A DNA stretch of 64,000 nt from Longimycelium tulufanense (lineage in GTDB: Bacteria; Actinomycetota; Actinomycetes; Mycobacteriales; Pseudonocardiaceae), in assembly GCF_014645795.1 (NCBI RefSeq), contig NZ_BMMK01000007.1, positions 148,790 to 212,789 on the forward strand, written 5' to 3'. Below the pieces are notes generated by a model, which made no database searches, was not told the origin of the DNA, and saw nothing but the letters and a program-made list of their open reading frames with translations. Shown here one piece after another: positions 8,922-18,885 of this stretch (position 1 is the stretch's first letter; the number at the start of each line of letters is the position of its first letter). The position numbers were made by a program, and so were the translations under genes.

Positions 8922-9309
8922 AGCGCACGAGGCGGTCGAGGAGACGGTCCAGGTCGGCTTCGGGATCGTCGGTCAGGCCGGTGTGCACCGGGCCGGCCTG
9001 GATCACGGTGCTGCGCGGCGCGGTCAGCCACCGGAACCGCTGGCCCAGGCTCATCTGGGCGCCGGCCGGGCCGGCGTCCTCCCCGCCGAGGCAGGTCATC
9101 TCCCAGGCGCGCAGCGCAGCCCGCATGGCGGCAACGTCCGCCGAGGGATCGAGGGCGCGCAGCCTGGTCTCGTCGAGGTGGACTCGTGCGCCGAGGAAGT
9201 CGCGGGCCTGGCAGTAGAGCAGCACCCCGGCGTTGATCTGCTCCCCGCGCTCCACCCGGGGCACGACGCGGATGAGTGCGTACTCGAAGGGGTCGCGCTC
9301 GCCGCTCAC
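8920..9309 (-). CDS. DUF3037 family protein
   Basis: The protein is 129 aa with a GTG start that overlaps the kinase gene's stop (GTGA). The sequence FEYALIRVVPRVERGEQINAGVLLYC at the start, followed by a region rich in acidic and arginine residues and the end LTDDPEADLDRLLDRLVR, is characteristic of DUF3037, a family of unknown function usually encoded beside a HipA-like kinase, as here. There are no membrane segments or signal peptide. It may be a partner or substrate of the kinase (inference from gene pairing). Confidence 0.8.
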   Translation of the reverse strand: MSGERDPFEYALIRVVPRVERGEQINAGVLLYCQARDFLGARVHLDETRLRALDPSADVAAMRAALRAWEMTCLGGEDAGPAGAQMSLGQRFRWLTAPRSTVIQAGPVHTGLTDDPEADLDRLLDRLVR

Positions 9310-10091
9310 GCCGCAGCCTCCGGCAGCCAGACCGCCGAGGCGGTGGCCCGCTCCGCGAGATGGTCGACGTAGGCACGGCGGACGGCGTCCGGACCGACGA
9401 AGCCGGGCTCGTCGGCCAGCCAGTCGGCCGGCACCAGGCCGACGACCTCGGTGAGCAGGTCGGCGGTGACCTTGTCGCGCAGCTCGCGGTCAACCTCGGC
9501 GAGGTCGTTGACGAACGGGGCGAGCACGTGGTCGCTGGCGTCGTAGGGCCGGCGCACCGCCTTCTCGGCGGTGGGCCAGTTGTGGTGGAAGATGAGCGAG
9601 GCGCCATGGTCGATCAACCACAGCTCACCGTGCCAGACCAGCATGTTGGGATTGCGCCAGCTCCGGTCGACGTTGCCGATCAGCGCGTCCAGCCACAGCA
9701 CCCGTGCCGCCCAGGCCGGCTCGGCCGAGAACGAGACCGGGTTGAAGTCCAGGGCGCCCGGGAGGAAATCCACGCCGAGGTTGGTGCCGGCGCTGGCCCG
9801 TAGCAGGTCCTGTACCTCCTGGTCGGGCTCGGCCGGGGCGAGTGCCGGGTCCAGCTCGACCAGCACCAGCTCGGGCACGCGCAGCCCGACCCGGCGGGCC
9901 AGCTCGGTGCCGACCACCTCGGCCACCAGCGCCTTGCGGCCCTGCCCGGCGCCCCGGAACTTCACGACGTAGGTGCCCAGGTCGTCGGTCTCGACGACAC
10001 CGGGCAACGACCCGCCTTCACGCAGCGGCGTGACATAGCGCAGGGCTGTCACCTGGTTCAACACTCGGCGAAGCATAGACGGGCAGGTCAT
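9306..10091 (-). CDS. HipA-like protein kinase
   Basis: The protein is 261 aa. HipA/PI-kinase-like landmarks are present: a nucleotide-binding lysine in TYVVKFRGAGQG (around residue 40), the catalytic loop NVDRSWRNPNML with Asp and Asn (around 138-150), and the metal-binding WLIDHGASLI (around 155). It is shorter than E. coli HipA (about 440 aa) and lacks the N-terminal HipB-contact domain. There is no HipB-type antitoxin gene next to it; DUF3037 is the only partner. A second possible start (ATG at 10076) would remove five residues. Whether it acts as a toxin is unknown. Confidence 0.78.
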   Translation of the reverse strand: MTCPSMLRRVLNQVTALRYVTPLREGGSLPGVVETDDLGTYVVKFRGAGQGRKALVAEVVGTELARRVGLRVPELVLVELDPALAPAEPDQEVQDLLRASAGTNLGVDFLPGALDFNPVSFSAEPAWAARVLWLDALIGNVDRSWRNPNMLVWHGELWLIDHGASLIFHHNWPTAEKAVRRPYDASDHVLAPFVNDLAEVDRELRDKVTADLLTEVVGLVPADWLADEPGFVGPDAVRRAYVDHLAERATASAVWLPEAAA

Positions 10092-10160
10092 GCCATTTTC
10101 CGCCGGAGAACGCGTGAGGAGGACCTCTCCGCGGCGGAAACCGCGCCTCGTCGCCCGGGT

Positions 10161-12212
10161 TCACGGGGCATGGGCGACCTCGTCGCGTGGCCGGGTTCCC
10201 CGCTCCCAAGCCGCCAATTCACCGGCGATCCGCCGTACCCGGGGATCCTCCCGAAACTTCTCGAGGGTCACCGGCAGGGGTAACCGCCAGTTCGGGTACT
10301 CGTCGACCGTGCCGGGCAGGTTGGGCTGACGGGTCTCCCCGAGCACGTCGTAAGGCGAGGCGAGGAGCAGGCGGCACGGGGTACGCGTCAGGAACCGGTG
10401 CATGGCCACGACGATGTCATCCTCGGTGACCATGTCCCCTGTGGTGGTGCCGTCGACGGGGATGGTGCCGTCGGTCGGCGCGTCGCCGAGCAATCCCTGG
10501 TCACGGAGCAACGCCAGCAGCTCCGTCCGTTCGGAGGCAGCCTGCCTGGCTTCTCGCGCGGGATCGTCGAGCAGTCCGAGGTCGGCGCGCACGCGGACGT
10601 GCTCGCCGCGCAGGAAGCCGTGGGCGGTGGGCAGGTCGTGGGTGGAGATGCTGGCGGCGGCCAGACTCGGCCACTGCTCGGGTGGGAGTAGTGACCGGCC
10701 CGGGGCGTCGTCGTCGCGTTGGAACCACAGCACCGCCGTACCCAGAACCTCCTGCCGCCGTAGCCGGGTGCGCACCGCTGGTTCGACGGTGCCGAGGTCC
10801 TCGCCGATGACGACTGCACCTGCCCGACGTGCCTCGAGGGTGAGCACGGCGAGCATGGCCTCGGCGTCGTAGTGGACATAGGTGCCCCGTACGGGCGGCT
10901 CGCCGGGCGGGATCCACCACATTCGCCACAGGCCCATGACGTGGTCCACCCGGATGCCGCCGGCATGGCGGAGCACTGCACGCACCATGTCGCGCAGCGG
11001 CCGGTAGCCCTCGACGGCCAGCCGGTCCGGCCGCCACGGCGCGAGCTGCCAGTCCTGGCCGCGCTGGCTGAAGGCGTCCGGCGGGGCGCCGATGGTGACA
11101 CCGGTGCCGATGACGTCCTGCAGTGCCCAGGCATCGGCGCCACCCGGGTCCACTCCGACGGCGAGGTCGTGCACGATGCCCAGCGGCATGCCGGCATTGC
11201 GAGCGGCGTGTTGGGCGGCGGCGAGCTGGCTGTCGCACTGGCGTTGCAGCCAGGCGTGGAAGGCAACGCGTGGGGCCAACTCGACGCGAGCGGCCGCGAC
11301 CTGTGAACTGGCGGGGTGGCGTAGCGGGGCGGGCCAGCCGCGCCAGTCCGGACCGTGGCGCTCCGCGAGCGCGCAAAAGGTGGCGAAGTCGGCCACCGCG
11401 TCGACAGGTGCGTCGGTGTCGGCTGTGTTCCCGTGCTGGTCGGACCGCCGCTGGTCGCGCTGCCACAGCAGCTCCAAGGCGGAGCGCTTCGCTGCCCAAA
11501 CCGCGTCGTAGTCGATCACCTCGATACTGCTCGGCCGCATCTCATCGATGCGGTGACGAGTCTCCGGATCAGCCCGGTGATAGGCCGCCGTGTCGGTGAC
11601 GCGCAGATAGAGCGGGTTGGTGCAGCGGCGGCTGGAGGGTGAGTAGGGCGAGGCGGGAACTGGGTGCAGGGGGGTGATCGCGTGCAGCGGATTGCACAAC
11701 ACCAGTCCTGCGCCCAGGCCCCGTGCCGCCCAGCGGGCGAAGTCTCGGAGGTCGCCGAGGTCGCCCATCCCCCACGATCCGGCGGAGCGGAGGGCGTAGA
11801 GCTGGAGGGCCCAGCCCCAGGAGCGAGCGGGTGGGGTCAGGCACGGCGGCGTGACGATGACCGTGGCCAGCCGGTGACCGAGGGTCAGGTGGTGGTAGCC
11901 GAGTGGGAGGTCTGGCGGGAGGCCATCGGTCAGGCGGCGCTCGGTGCCGTCCTCACAACGCAGCTCGGCGGCCGCGGGGAGGTGGCGGTGGCTGCCCTGG
12001 CGCACGACGAGCGTCGGGGGCAGCGTGGTGGGCTCGCGGGTGGCGGCCACGGCGTCCAGCTCGCGGCGCACGGCGGCCGGTGTGGCGGCGTCCACTCCCA
12101 GCCGCTCGAGCACGGCGACGACCACGTCGGGGTCGACCGTGACCCGCTGCCGCTGGTCGTTCTCGTACCAGGTGGCCACGCCGTGGGCGGCCGCGAGCCG
12201 GGCGAGCTCGGT
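10161..12212 (-). CDS. malQ: 4-alpha-glucanotransferase (amylomaltase)
   Basis: The protein is 683 aa. MalQ (GH77) transfers alpha-1,4-glucan segments between maltodextrins. Visible landmarks: SWGMGDLGDLRDFA, ASPYSPSSRR, the nucleophile-region motif GGIRVDHVMGLWRMWWIP, the acid/base region VIGEDLGTVEP, and STHDLPTAHGFLRG. An actinobacterial N-terminal extension (about 150 aa) precedes the catalytic barrel. I chose GTG at 12212 because family members begin near the run ELARLAAAHGVAT; the frame stays open to 12335 but that stretch is low-complexity. It is divergent from glgX-treY-treZ, consistent with shared glycogen/maltodextrin turnover. Confidence 0.93.
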   Translation of the reverse strand, partial: TELARLAAAHGVATWYENDQRQRVTVDPDVVVAVLERLGVDAATPAAVRRELDAVAATREPTTLPPTLVVRQGSHRHLPAAAELRCEDGTERRLTDGLPPDLPLGYHHLTLGHRLATVIVTPPCLTPPARSWGWALQLYALRSAGSWGMGDLGDLRDFARWAARGLGAGLVLCNPLHAITPLHPVPASPYSPSSRRCTNPLYLRVTDTAAYHRADPETRHRIDEMRPSSIEVIDYDAVWAAKRSALELLWQRDQRRSDQHGNTADTDAPVDAVADFATFCALAERHGPDWRGWPAPLRHPASSQVAAARVELAPRVAFHAWLQRQCDSQLAAAQHAARNAGMPLGIVHDLAVGVDPGGADAWALQDVIGTGVTIGAPPDAFSQRGQDWQLAPWRPDRLAVEGYRPLRDMVRAVLRHAGGIRVDHVMGLWRMWWIPPGEPPVRGTYVHYDAEAMLAVLTLEARRAGAVVIGEDLGTVEPAVRTRLRRQEVLGTAVLWFQRDDDAPGRSLLPPEQWPSLAAASISTHDLPTAHGFLRGEHVRVRADLGLLDDPAREARQAASERTELLALLRDQGLLGDAPTDGTIPVDGTTTGDMVTEDDIVVAMHRFLTRTPCRLLLASPYDVLGETRQPNLPGTVDEYPNWRLPLPVTLEKFREDPRVRRIAGELAAWERGTRPRDEVAHAP

Positions 12213-12413
12213 GTCCACGGGTGCGGATGCTGCCAGTGGTGGTGTCCGGGGACCGGCGGTGTCATCCAGACGTCGGCATGTCGGGGTCGGGCCTGGACGC
12301 CCGCCGGGCTCGGCCGCGCGCCTCCGGTCGTGCACCGGGTCGGGTGGACCTCGCGGTGGGCCGGGTCGCGTGCCGCGCGGAGTGGGCGGGTGTCTGGTAC
12401 GTCAGATCGTGTG

Positions 12414-14570
12414 ATGCGCTGGCCGGGGTCGCCCTATCCGCTGGGCGCGACGTACGACGGGGCCGGGACGAACTTCGCCCTGTTCTCCGAGGTCGCCGAG
12501 CGGGTCGAGCTGTGTCTGTTCGACGAGGACGGCCACGAGACCCGGGTGCGGCTGACCGAGGTCGACGGGTTCGTCTGGCACGTCTACCTGCCACGGGTCG
12601 GTCCGGGACAGTGCTACGGCTACCGGGTGTACGGCCCGCACGATCCCGCTCAGGGGCTGCGATGCAACCCGGACAAGCTGCTGCTGGACCCCTACGCGAA
12701 GGCGATCTCCGGTGAGCTGTGCTGGCACTCGGCGTTGTTCGACTACGACCTGGACGGCGGCCCGGACCGCAACGACCTGGACTCCGCGCCGTACCTGCCG
12801 AAGTCGGTGGTGGTGACGCCGTTCTTCGACTGGGGTGACGACCATCCGCCGCGTCAACCCTATGACGAGACGGTGATCTACGAGGCACATGTGCGGGGCC
12901 TGACCATCCGGCACCCCGAGCTCCCCCAGGAGCTGCGCGGCACCTACGCCGCACTGGGCCATCCCACCGTCATCGAGTACCTGCAGCGGCTCGGTGTGAC
13001 GGCGATCGAGCTGATGCCGGTGCACCAGTTCATCGACGATCACCAGCTGGTGCTTCGCGGGATGACCAACTACTGGGGCTACAACACGGTCGGCTTCTTC
13101 GCGCCGCACGAGGCGTACTCGTCCACCCGTGGACAGGCGCGGCAGGTGCAGGAGTTCAAGTGGATGGTGCGGTCGCTGCACCGCGCGGGGATCGAGGTCA
13201 TCCTCGACGTCGTCTACAACCACACTGCCGAGGGCAACCACCTCGGTCCGACGCTGTGCTGGCGGGGCATCGACAACCGGGCCTACTACCGGCTCGTCGA
13301 CGACGACCCCAGCTACTACATGGATTACACGGGCACCGGAAACTCGCTCAACGCCCGTGATCCGCACACCCTGCAACTCATCATGGACTCGCTGCGGTAC
13401 TGGGTCAGCGAGATGCACGTCGACGGGTTCCGGTTCGATCTGGCCGCGACGCTGGCCCGCGAGTTCTACGACGTGGACCGGCTGAGCGCCTTCTTCGACA
13501 TCGTCCAACAGGATCCGGTGATCAGCCAGGTCAAACTCATCGCCGAACCCTGGGATGTCGGTCCGGGCGGCTACCAGGTGGGAAACTTCCCGCCCCTGTG
13601 GACGGAGTGGAACGGTCAGTTCCGGGACACGGTCCGGGATTTCTGGCGTGGGCAGCCGGCCACGCTGGGCGAGTTCGCCTCCCGCATCACCGGATCCTCC
13701 GACCTCTACCAGGACGACGGCCGCCGCCCCTACGCCTCCATCAACTTCGTTACCGCCCACGACGGTTTCACCCTCGCCGACCTGGTCTCCTACAACGACA
13801 AGCACAACGACGCCAACGGCGAGGGCAACCGCGACGGTCATTCCGACAACCGGTCCTGGAACTGCGGCGCCGAGGGACCAACCGACGATGCTGCCGTCAA
13901 CAAGCTGCGTTCCCAGCAGCGTCGAAACTTCCTGACCACCTTGTTCCTGTCCCAGGGTGTGCCGATGCTGTCACACGGGGACGAGTTGGGGCGTACCCAG
14001 CGTGGCAACAACAATGCCTACTGCCAGGACAATGAGCTCTCCTGGATGGACTGGTCGCTGGCGGAGAAGAACCAGGACCTGCTGGACTTCACCCGCGCCG
14101 TGGCCGAGATGCGCCGCGCGCACCCCGTGTTCCGGCGGCGGCGGTTCTTCGGTGGCCGCCCCATCCGCAAGGGTGACGAGCTGCGGGACATCGCCTGGTT
14201 CACCCCACGCGGGACGGAGATGACCGAGCAGGACTGGGAATCCGGGTTCGGGCGCTCCATCACCGTGTTCCTCAATGGGAACGGCATTCCGGACGTCGAC
14301 CGGTACGGCCGGCGCATCCGAGACGACTCGTTCCTGCTGTGCTTCAACGCGCACGACGACACGATGAACTTCACGATGCCCAGCGCCGAGTACGGCGGTG
14401 AGTGGACCGTGGTGCTCGACACGAACACCGGTGAGGTGCTCAGCTGCGGCGGCGGGCAGGTGACCGGTGTGATCGCGGGCGGAGCCCCCGCCACGCCGCG
14501 CTCGGTGCTGGCCGGCCGCGCGTTGCCGGTCAACGGGCGCTCCCTCGTGCTGCTGGAACGGACCGGGTGA
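12414..14570 (+). CDS. glgX: Glycogen debranching enzyme GlgX/TreX
   Basis: The protein is 718 aa, the usual GlgX length. An N-terminal CBM48-like domain (YPLGATYDGAGTNFALFSE) precedes a GH13 barrel with the conserved blocks VIYEAHVRGLT, VILDVVYNHTAEGN, the nucleophile in DGFRFDLAATLARE, the acid LIAEPWDVG and NFVTAHDGFTLADLVSYN. It hydrolyses alpha-1,6 branches of glycogen or limit dextrins and supplies linear maltodextrins to TreY. Start: ATG at 12414 directly after a GTG at 12411; both are possible. The next gene begins six bases after its stop, so the three genes form one operon. Confidence 0.95.
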   Translation: MRWPGSPYPLGATYDGAGTNFALFSEVAERVELCLFDEDGHETRVRLTEVDGFVWHVYLPRVGPGQCYGYRVYGPHDPAQGLRCNPDKLLLDPYAKAISGELCWHSALFDYDLDGGPDRNDLDSAPYLPKSVVVTPFFDWGDDHPPRQPYDETVIYEAHVRGLTIRHPELPQELRGTYAALGHPTVIEYLQRLGVTAIELMPVHQFIDDHQLVLRGMTNYWGYNTVGFFAPHEAYSSTRGQARQVQEFKWMVRSLHRAGIEVILDVVYNHTAEGNHLGPTLCWRGIDNRAYYRLVDDDPSYYMDYTGTGNSLNARDPHTLQLIMDSLRYWVSEMHVDGFRFDLAATLAREFYDVDRLSAFFDIVQQDPVISQVKLIAEPWDVGPGGYQVGNFPPLWTEWNGQFRDTVRDFWRGQPATLGEFASRITGSSDLYQDDGRRPYASINFVTAHDGFTLADLVSYNDKHNDANGEGNRDGHSDNRSWNCGAEGPTDDAAVNKLRSQQRRNFLTTLFLSQGVPMLSHGDELGRTQRGNNNAYCQDNELSWMDWSLAEKNQDLLDFTRAVAEMRRAHPVFRRRRFFGGRPIRKGDELRDIAWFTPRGTEMTEQDWESGFGRSITVFLNGNGIPDVDRYGRRIRDDSFLLCFNAHDDTMNFTMPSAEYGGEWTVVLDTNTGEVLSCGGGQVTGVIAGGAPATPRSVLAGRALPVNGRSLVLLERTG

Positions 14571-14576
14571 GGCGCC

Positions 14577-16886
14577 ATGCCGCCGCCCTCCGCCACCTAT
14601 CGTCTGCAGCTCGGTCCGTTGATGAGCTTTCGCGATGCCGCAGCGCTCGCCGACTACCTCGTGGAACTGGGAGTCGGCGCACTGTATGTCTCTCCGGTGC
14701 TCCAGGCCGCGCCCGGCTCGACCCATGGTTACGACGTCACCGACCCAACGCAGCCTTCGGAAGCGCTGGGTGGCGAGGACGGATGGCGGCTGCTGACCGC
14801 CCGGCTCGGGCAGCGTGCTCTGGGGCTGGTGGTGGACGTCGTGCCCAACCACATGGGTGTGGGGGATGCACCCGCCAACCCGTGGTGGTGGGACGTGTTG
14901 CGGGAGGGGCGTGGCTCGGAGTACGCGCATTTCTTCGACGTCGACTGGGATTCCGGCCCGTTGTTGCTGCCGGTCCTGGCCGACGATGGGGACGGTGAGG
15001 CAGTCGCGCTGGGTGATCTGCGGGTCGAGGGTGACTGTCTCGTCTACCGCGATCACCGCTTTCCTGTTGCCCCGGGAACGGGTAACAGTGATCCACGCAG
15101 AGTCCACGAGCGCCAGCACTACCGGTTGGTGTCGTGGCGGCGCGGCAACCGAGAACTGAATTACCGACGGTTCTTCGACATCACCGACCTGGCCGCGGTT
15201 CGGGTGGAGGATCCGGTGGTCTTTGCCGCGACACACGCGACCTTGCTGCGGTGGGTCGAGGATGGTGCGGTGACCGGGTTGCGGATCGACCACCCCGACG
15301 GGCTGGCCGATCCCGGTGGTTACGTACGGCGACTCCGGTCCAGTGCCCCGGATGTCTGGCTGGTGGTCGAGAAGATCCTCGGGGTGGACGAGGATCTGCC
15401 CGCATCGTGGCCGGTAGATGGCACGACCGGATATGACGCGCTGCGCGAGGTGTGTGGGCTGTTCGTCGACTGTACCGGGGAGGAGTCGCTGACCAATCTT
15501 TACGTGGCCGAGTGCAATGACCTGGATCCTCGGCGACTGAGCTGGGAGTGCCGGATCATGGTGGCCAGCCGTGTCCTACGTGCTGAGGTCCGGCGCATCG
15601 CTGCCCTGTTGCCGAATCTGGATCGGGAGCGAACCGAGGAGGCTGTCGTCGCCGTACTGGCGTCATTCCCGGTGTATCGCTCCTACCTGCCCGAAGGGCG
15701 AGGATACTTCGAGGAAGCTGTCATGACGGCACGGCAGGCACGTCCCGAGTTCGCCGTCGAAATCGATGCCGTGGCTGATGCGGCGCTTGCCGTTCCTGAT
15801 GGCGAGCTGGCCCGGCGGATCCAGCAGACCTCGGGAATGGTGATGGCCAAGGGCATCGAGGACACCCTGCTCTACCGCTATCCCCGGCTGGTGGCGCTCA
15901 ACGAGGTCGGTGGCGATCTTCTGCGTTTCGGTGTGGAAGTCACGGAGTTTCATCAACGTGCGGCGGCACGGGCGGCTGGTTGGCCGCACACGATGACGGC
16001 GCTTTCCACGCACGACACCAAGCGTTCGGAGGACGTGCGTGCTCGCATCGCAGTGCTGTCGGAGCTGGCGGATGAGTTCTCGGCGTTGGTGCGCAGGTGG
16101 TCGGCGCGATGCGCGCTTCCCGAGCCGACGCTGAATCTGCTGGGTTGGCAGACCTTGCTCGGAGCCTGGCCGATCGGGATCGAGCGGCTGCGGGAGTACC
16201 TGCTCAAGGCGGCACGGGAGGCCAAGCTCGGCACGAGCTGGACCGACCGGAACGCGGACTTCGAGGCGGCCGTGGCCAACTGGCCCGTCGAGGTGCACGA
16301 GGACGAGGACCTGCTGTCCGAGGTGGCCGCGTTCGCTTCGCGCCTGCAGCAGCCGGGCTGGTCGAACTCCCTGGGACAGAAGCTGCTCCAGCTAGCCGGG
16401 CCCGGTGTTCCCGACATCTACCAGGGAACCGAACTGTGGGACTTTTCCCTGGTGGATCCGGACAACCGTCGGCGGGTGGACTTCGACGAACGACGTCGGT
16501 TGCTGGCGCGGATTGCGGACGGCTGGCTACCGCCGGTCGACGAGACGGGAGCGGCCAAGTTGCTGGTGACGACCCGGGTGCTGCGACTTCGTCGGAACCG
16601 TCCGGAGCTCTTCCACGGTTACCGACCGCTGTGGGCGGAGGGAGTCGCGGCGCGGCATGTCGTGGCGTTCGCTCGCGGTCCTGCCGCCGAACTGGTGGCG
16701 GTGGCTACCCGGCTTTCGGTGGGCCTGGCACGGTCCGGTGGCTGGCGGGACACACTGCTTCCGCTTCCGTGGGGCTCTGGCCGTTGGGTTGACGTACTCA
16801 GCGGACGTGCTGTGGCGCCAGCGACGCCGCCGTTGGCCGAACTCCTGGTCGACTACCCCGTTGCCCTGCTGCTCCGGGAGAAGTGA
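14577..16886 (+). CDS. treY: Malto-oligosyltrehalose synthase
   Basis: The protein is 769 aa. TreY isomerises the reducing-end alpha-1,4 bond of maltodextrins to alpha-1,1, giving maltooligosyl-trehalose. GH13 family landmarks: PPSATYRLQLGPLMSFRDA at the very N-terminus, VDVVPNHMGVG, TGLRIDHPDGLADPGGY (nucleophile), VVEKILG (acid/base) and ALSTHDTKRSEDVRARI. The stop overlaps the treZ start (GTGA), giving coupled translation of the two halves of the TreYZ pathway. Confidence 0.96.
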   Translation: MPPPSATYRLQLGPLMSFRDAAALADYLVELGVGALYVSPVLQAAPGSTHGYDVTDPTQPSEALGGEDGWRLLTARLGQRALGLVVDVVPNHMGVGDAPANPWWWDVLREGRGSEYAHFFDVDWDSGPLLLPVLADDGDGEAVALGDLRVEGDCLVYRDHRFPVAPGTGNSDPRRVHERQHYRLVSWRRGNRELNYRRFFDITDLAAVRVEDPVVFAATHATLLRWVEDGAVTGLRIDHPDGLADPGGYVRRLRSSAPDVWLVVEKILGVDEDLPASWPVDGTTGYDALREVCGLFVDCTGEESLTNLYVAECNDLDPRRLSWECRIMVASRVLRAEVRRIAALLPNLDRERTEEAVVAVLASFPVYRSYLPEGRGYFEEAVMTARQARPEFAVEIDAVADAALAVPDGELARRIQQTSGMVMAKGIEDTLLYRYPRLVALNEVGGDLLRFGVEVTEFHQRAAARAAGWPHTMTALSTHDTKRSEDVRARIAVLSELADEFSALVRRWSARCALPEPTLNLLGWQTLLGAWPIGIERLREYLLKAAREAKLGTSWTDRNADFEAAVANWPVEVHEDEDLLSEVAAFASRLQQPGWSNSLGQKLLQLAGPGVPDIYQGTELWDFSLVDPDNRRRVDFDERRRLLARIADGWLPPVDETGAAKLLVTTRVLRLRRNRPELFHGYRPLWAEGVAARHVVAFARGPAAELVAVATRLSVGLARSGGWRDTLLPLPWGSGRWVDVLSGRAVAPATPPLAELLVDYPVALLLREK

Positions 16887-18685
16887 TGACGCAGCTCGCC
16901 GAGGGCGTTCCTGCCGGCTCGGGCCTGCCCCGGACGGGCACGGACTTCACCGTGTGGGCGCCGGAGCGGTCCCGGGTCCGGCTGTGGCTGGACGGTGCCG
17001 AGTACAAGATGGTTCGGGACGAGCGCGGGTGGTGGCGGGTGACGGTGCCCATCGCGGCCCCGGGGATGGACTACGGCTTCCTGCTCGACGACAACCCGCA
17101 GCCGCTGCCTGATCCGCGTTCCCTGTGGCAGCCCGATGGGGTGCATCGTCCATCGCGCCGTTACGACCACGATTTCTTCCGGTGGACGGATGAGTCCTGG
17201 GCTGGGCGTTCGCTTCCGGGGTCGGTGGTGTACGAGCTGCATGTCGGGACGTTCACCGATGCGGGTACGTTCGATGCCGCGGTCAGTCGGCTGGATCACC
17301 TGAGGGGCTTGGGTGTCGACTTCGTCGAGGTCATGCCGGTCAACGCCTTTGACGGCCCGTACGGCTGGGGCTACGACGGGGTCCTGTGGTACGCGGTGCA
17401 CGAGCCGTACGGCGGGCCAGACGGATTCAAGCAGTTCGTCGATGCCTGCCATACGCGGGGGCTGGGTGTGCTGCTGGATGTGGTCTACAACCACCTCGGG
17501 CCCTCCGGTGCCCATCTTGCCGACTATGGCCCCTATTTCACCGGCCGCACGATCTGGGGCCCGGCGTTGAACGTCGACGGACCGGACTCGGACGAGGTGC
17601 GCCGTTACGTGATTGACAATGCACTGAGCTGGCTGCGCGACTTCCACGTCGACGGGCTGCGGCTGGACGCGGTGCACGCGCTTGTTGATCGACGTGCGGT
17701 GCACCTGCTGGAGGAGCTGGCGAGTGAAGTCGAGGCGTTGTCCGCGCACTTGCGGCGACCCTTGACGTTGATCGCTGAATCGGATCTCAACGACCCGCGC
17801 CTGGTGACGGCTAGGGAGGCCGGCGGCTACGGGCTGCACGCGCAGTGGAACGACGACCTTCATCACTGCCTGCACACGGCGTTGACTGGGGAGAGGCAGG
17901 GTTACTACACGGACTTCGGTTCGCTGCAGGCGTTGGCGGACACCCTGCGCGAGGTGTTCTTCCACGCCGCGACCTGGTCATCCTTCCGCGGGCGGACGCA
18001 CGGTCGGCCGGTGGATACCCACCGGCTGCCCGCACATCGTTTTCTTTTCTCCGCGCAGAATCACGACCAAGTCGGCAACCGGGCGGCTGGGGACCGGCTC
18101 AGCGCCGTCCTCTCCCCCGGTCTGCTGGGCTGCGCCGCCGCCCTACTGTTGTGCTCTCCCTATACGCCGATGCTGTTCATGGGCGAGGAGTGGGGCGCCA
18201 GCACCCCGTGGCAGTTCTTCGCATCCTTCCCGGACCCGAAGCTGGCCGAAAAGGTGCGGCGGGGCCGCCGCAAGGAGTTTGCCGAGCACGGCTGGGGGCC
18301 GTCCGAGGTGCCCGATCCACTGGCACCGGCCACCCTGGAACGTTCCCGACTAAACTGGTCGGAGACCGGCCAGGGTTGGCATGCCGAGTTGTTGGGGACG
18401 TATCGGGCGCTGGTGGCGTTGCGGCGGGCCCGCCCCGCGTTGTCCGACCCCTGGTTGGACCGGCTCGTTGTGGACCACGACGAGTCCAGGCGATGGATCG
18501 TGCTTCATCGGAACGATGGTCGTGGGGACCGGCTGTACGTGGCCTGCAACCTGGGCTCCGTGCCTGCCCGAGTCCCCTTGCCTGACAGGGCTGACGTGCT
18601 ACTCACCAATGGTCAGGCAAGCGTCGGTCCGGGCGGGGTCGAGCTGGGTCCGGAGACGTTCGCCGTACTCGACCCGGTCCGCTGA
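16883..18685 (+). CDS. treZ: Malto-oligosyltrehalose trehalohydrolase
   Basis: The protein is 600 aa. TreZ cleaves trehalose from the maltooligosyl-trehalose made by TreY. The order of domains is a CBM48-like N-terminus (GTDFTVWAPERSRVRLWLDG), then a GH13 barrel with DVVYNHLGPSG, GLRLDAVHALVD, LIAESDLNDPRLV and NHDQVGNRAAGDRL. The GTG start overlaps treY's stop; an ATG three bases later is equally usable. The operon glgX-treY-treZ is complete and intact, so this strain can make trehalose from glycogen. Confidence 0.96.
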   Translation: MMTQLAEGVPAGSGLPRTGTDFTVWAPERSRVRLWLDGAEYKMVRDERGWWRVTVPIAAPGMDYGFLLDDNPQPLPDPRSLWQPDGVHRPSRRYDHDFFRWTDESWAGRSLPGSVVYELHVGTFTDAGTFDAAVSRLDHLRGLGVDFVEVMPVNAFDGPYGWGYDGVLWYAVHEPYGGPDGFKQFVDACHTRGLGVLLDVVYNHLGPSGAHLADYGPYFTGRTIWGPALNVDGPDSDEVRRYVIDNALSWLRDFHVDGLRLDAVHALVDRRAVHLLEELASEVEALSAHLRRPLTLIAESDLNDPRLVTAREAGGYGLHAQWNDDLHHCLHTALTGERQGYYTDFGSLQALADTLREVFFHAATWSSFRGRTHGRPVDTHRLPAHRFLFSAQNHDQVGNRAAGDRLSAVLSPGLLGCAAALLLCSPYTPMLFMGEEWGASTPWQFFASFPDPKLAEKVRRGRRKEFAEHGWGPSEVPDPLAPATLERSRLNWSETGQGWHAELLGTYRALVALRRARPALSDPWLDRLVVDHDESRRWIVLHRNDGRGDRLYVACNLGSVPARVPLPDRADVLLTNGQASVGPGGVELGPETFAVLDPVR

Positions 18686-18836
18686 CGCCCTCCCGTGGAC
18701 CACCACCTGTCCCCATCCCCCGAAGTTATCCACAGCCCACGATCTTGGTCTTGATTCGCGCTTCCACAGCTCAGTAAGCTCGCCCTGGGCTGCGCAGACC
18801 CGGGCGGGCGGGGGCTGCACTCCCACTAGGGCTGTC

Positions 18837-18877
18837 GCGGGTGGTGGCGGGCCGCTGGAAACCCGCCTACCGCCCGC
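18837..18877. terminator. Hairpin between treZ and the convergent aldo/keto reductase gene
   Basis: CGGGTGGTGGCGGG, a 10-base loop, then CCCGCCTACCGCCCG: a long G+C stem with one bulged T and one wobble. It sits nine bases from the reductase stop and about 150 bases after treZ, and would serve both directions. Confidence 0.55.
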
Positions 18878-18885
18878 GGACCGTC

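Noticed and set aside
11664..12410. Long open frame upstream of glgX that overlaps malQ on the other strand
   Set aside because: It is antisense to the strongly conserved malQ; GlgX homology begins at MRWPGSPYPLG, so the extension is a high-G+C artefact.
18726..18734. Perfect DnaA box TTATCCACA between treZ and the aldo/keto reductase
   Set aside because: It is a single box with no cluster, no A/T-rich unwinding region and no dnaA/dnaN genes nearby, so it is not evidence of an origin.
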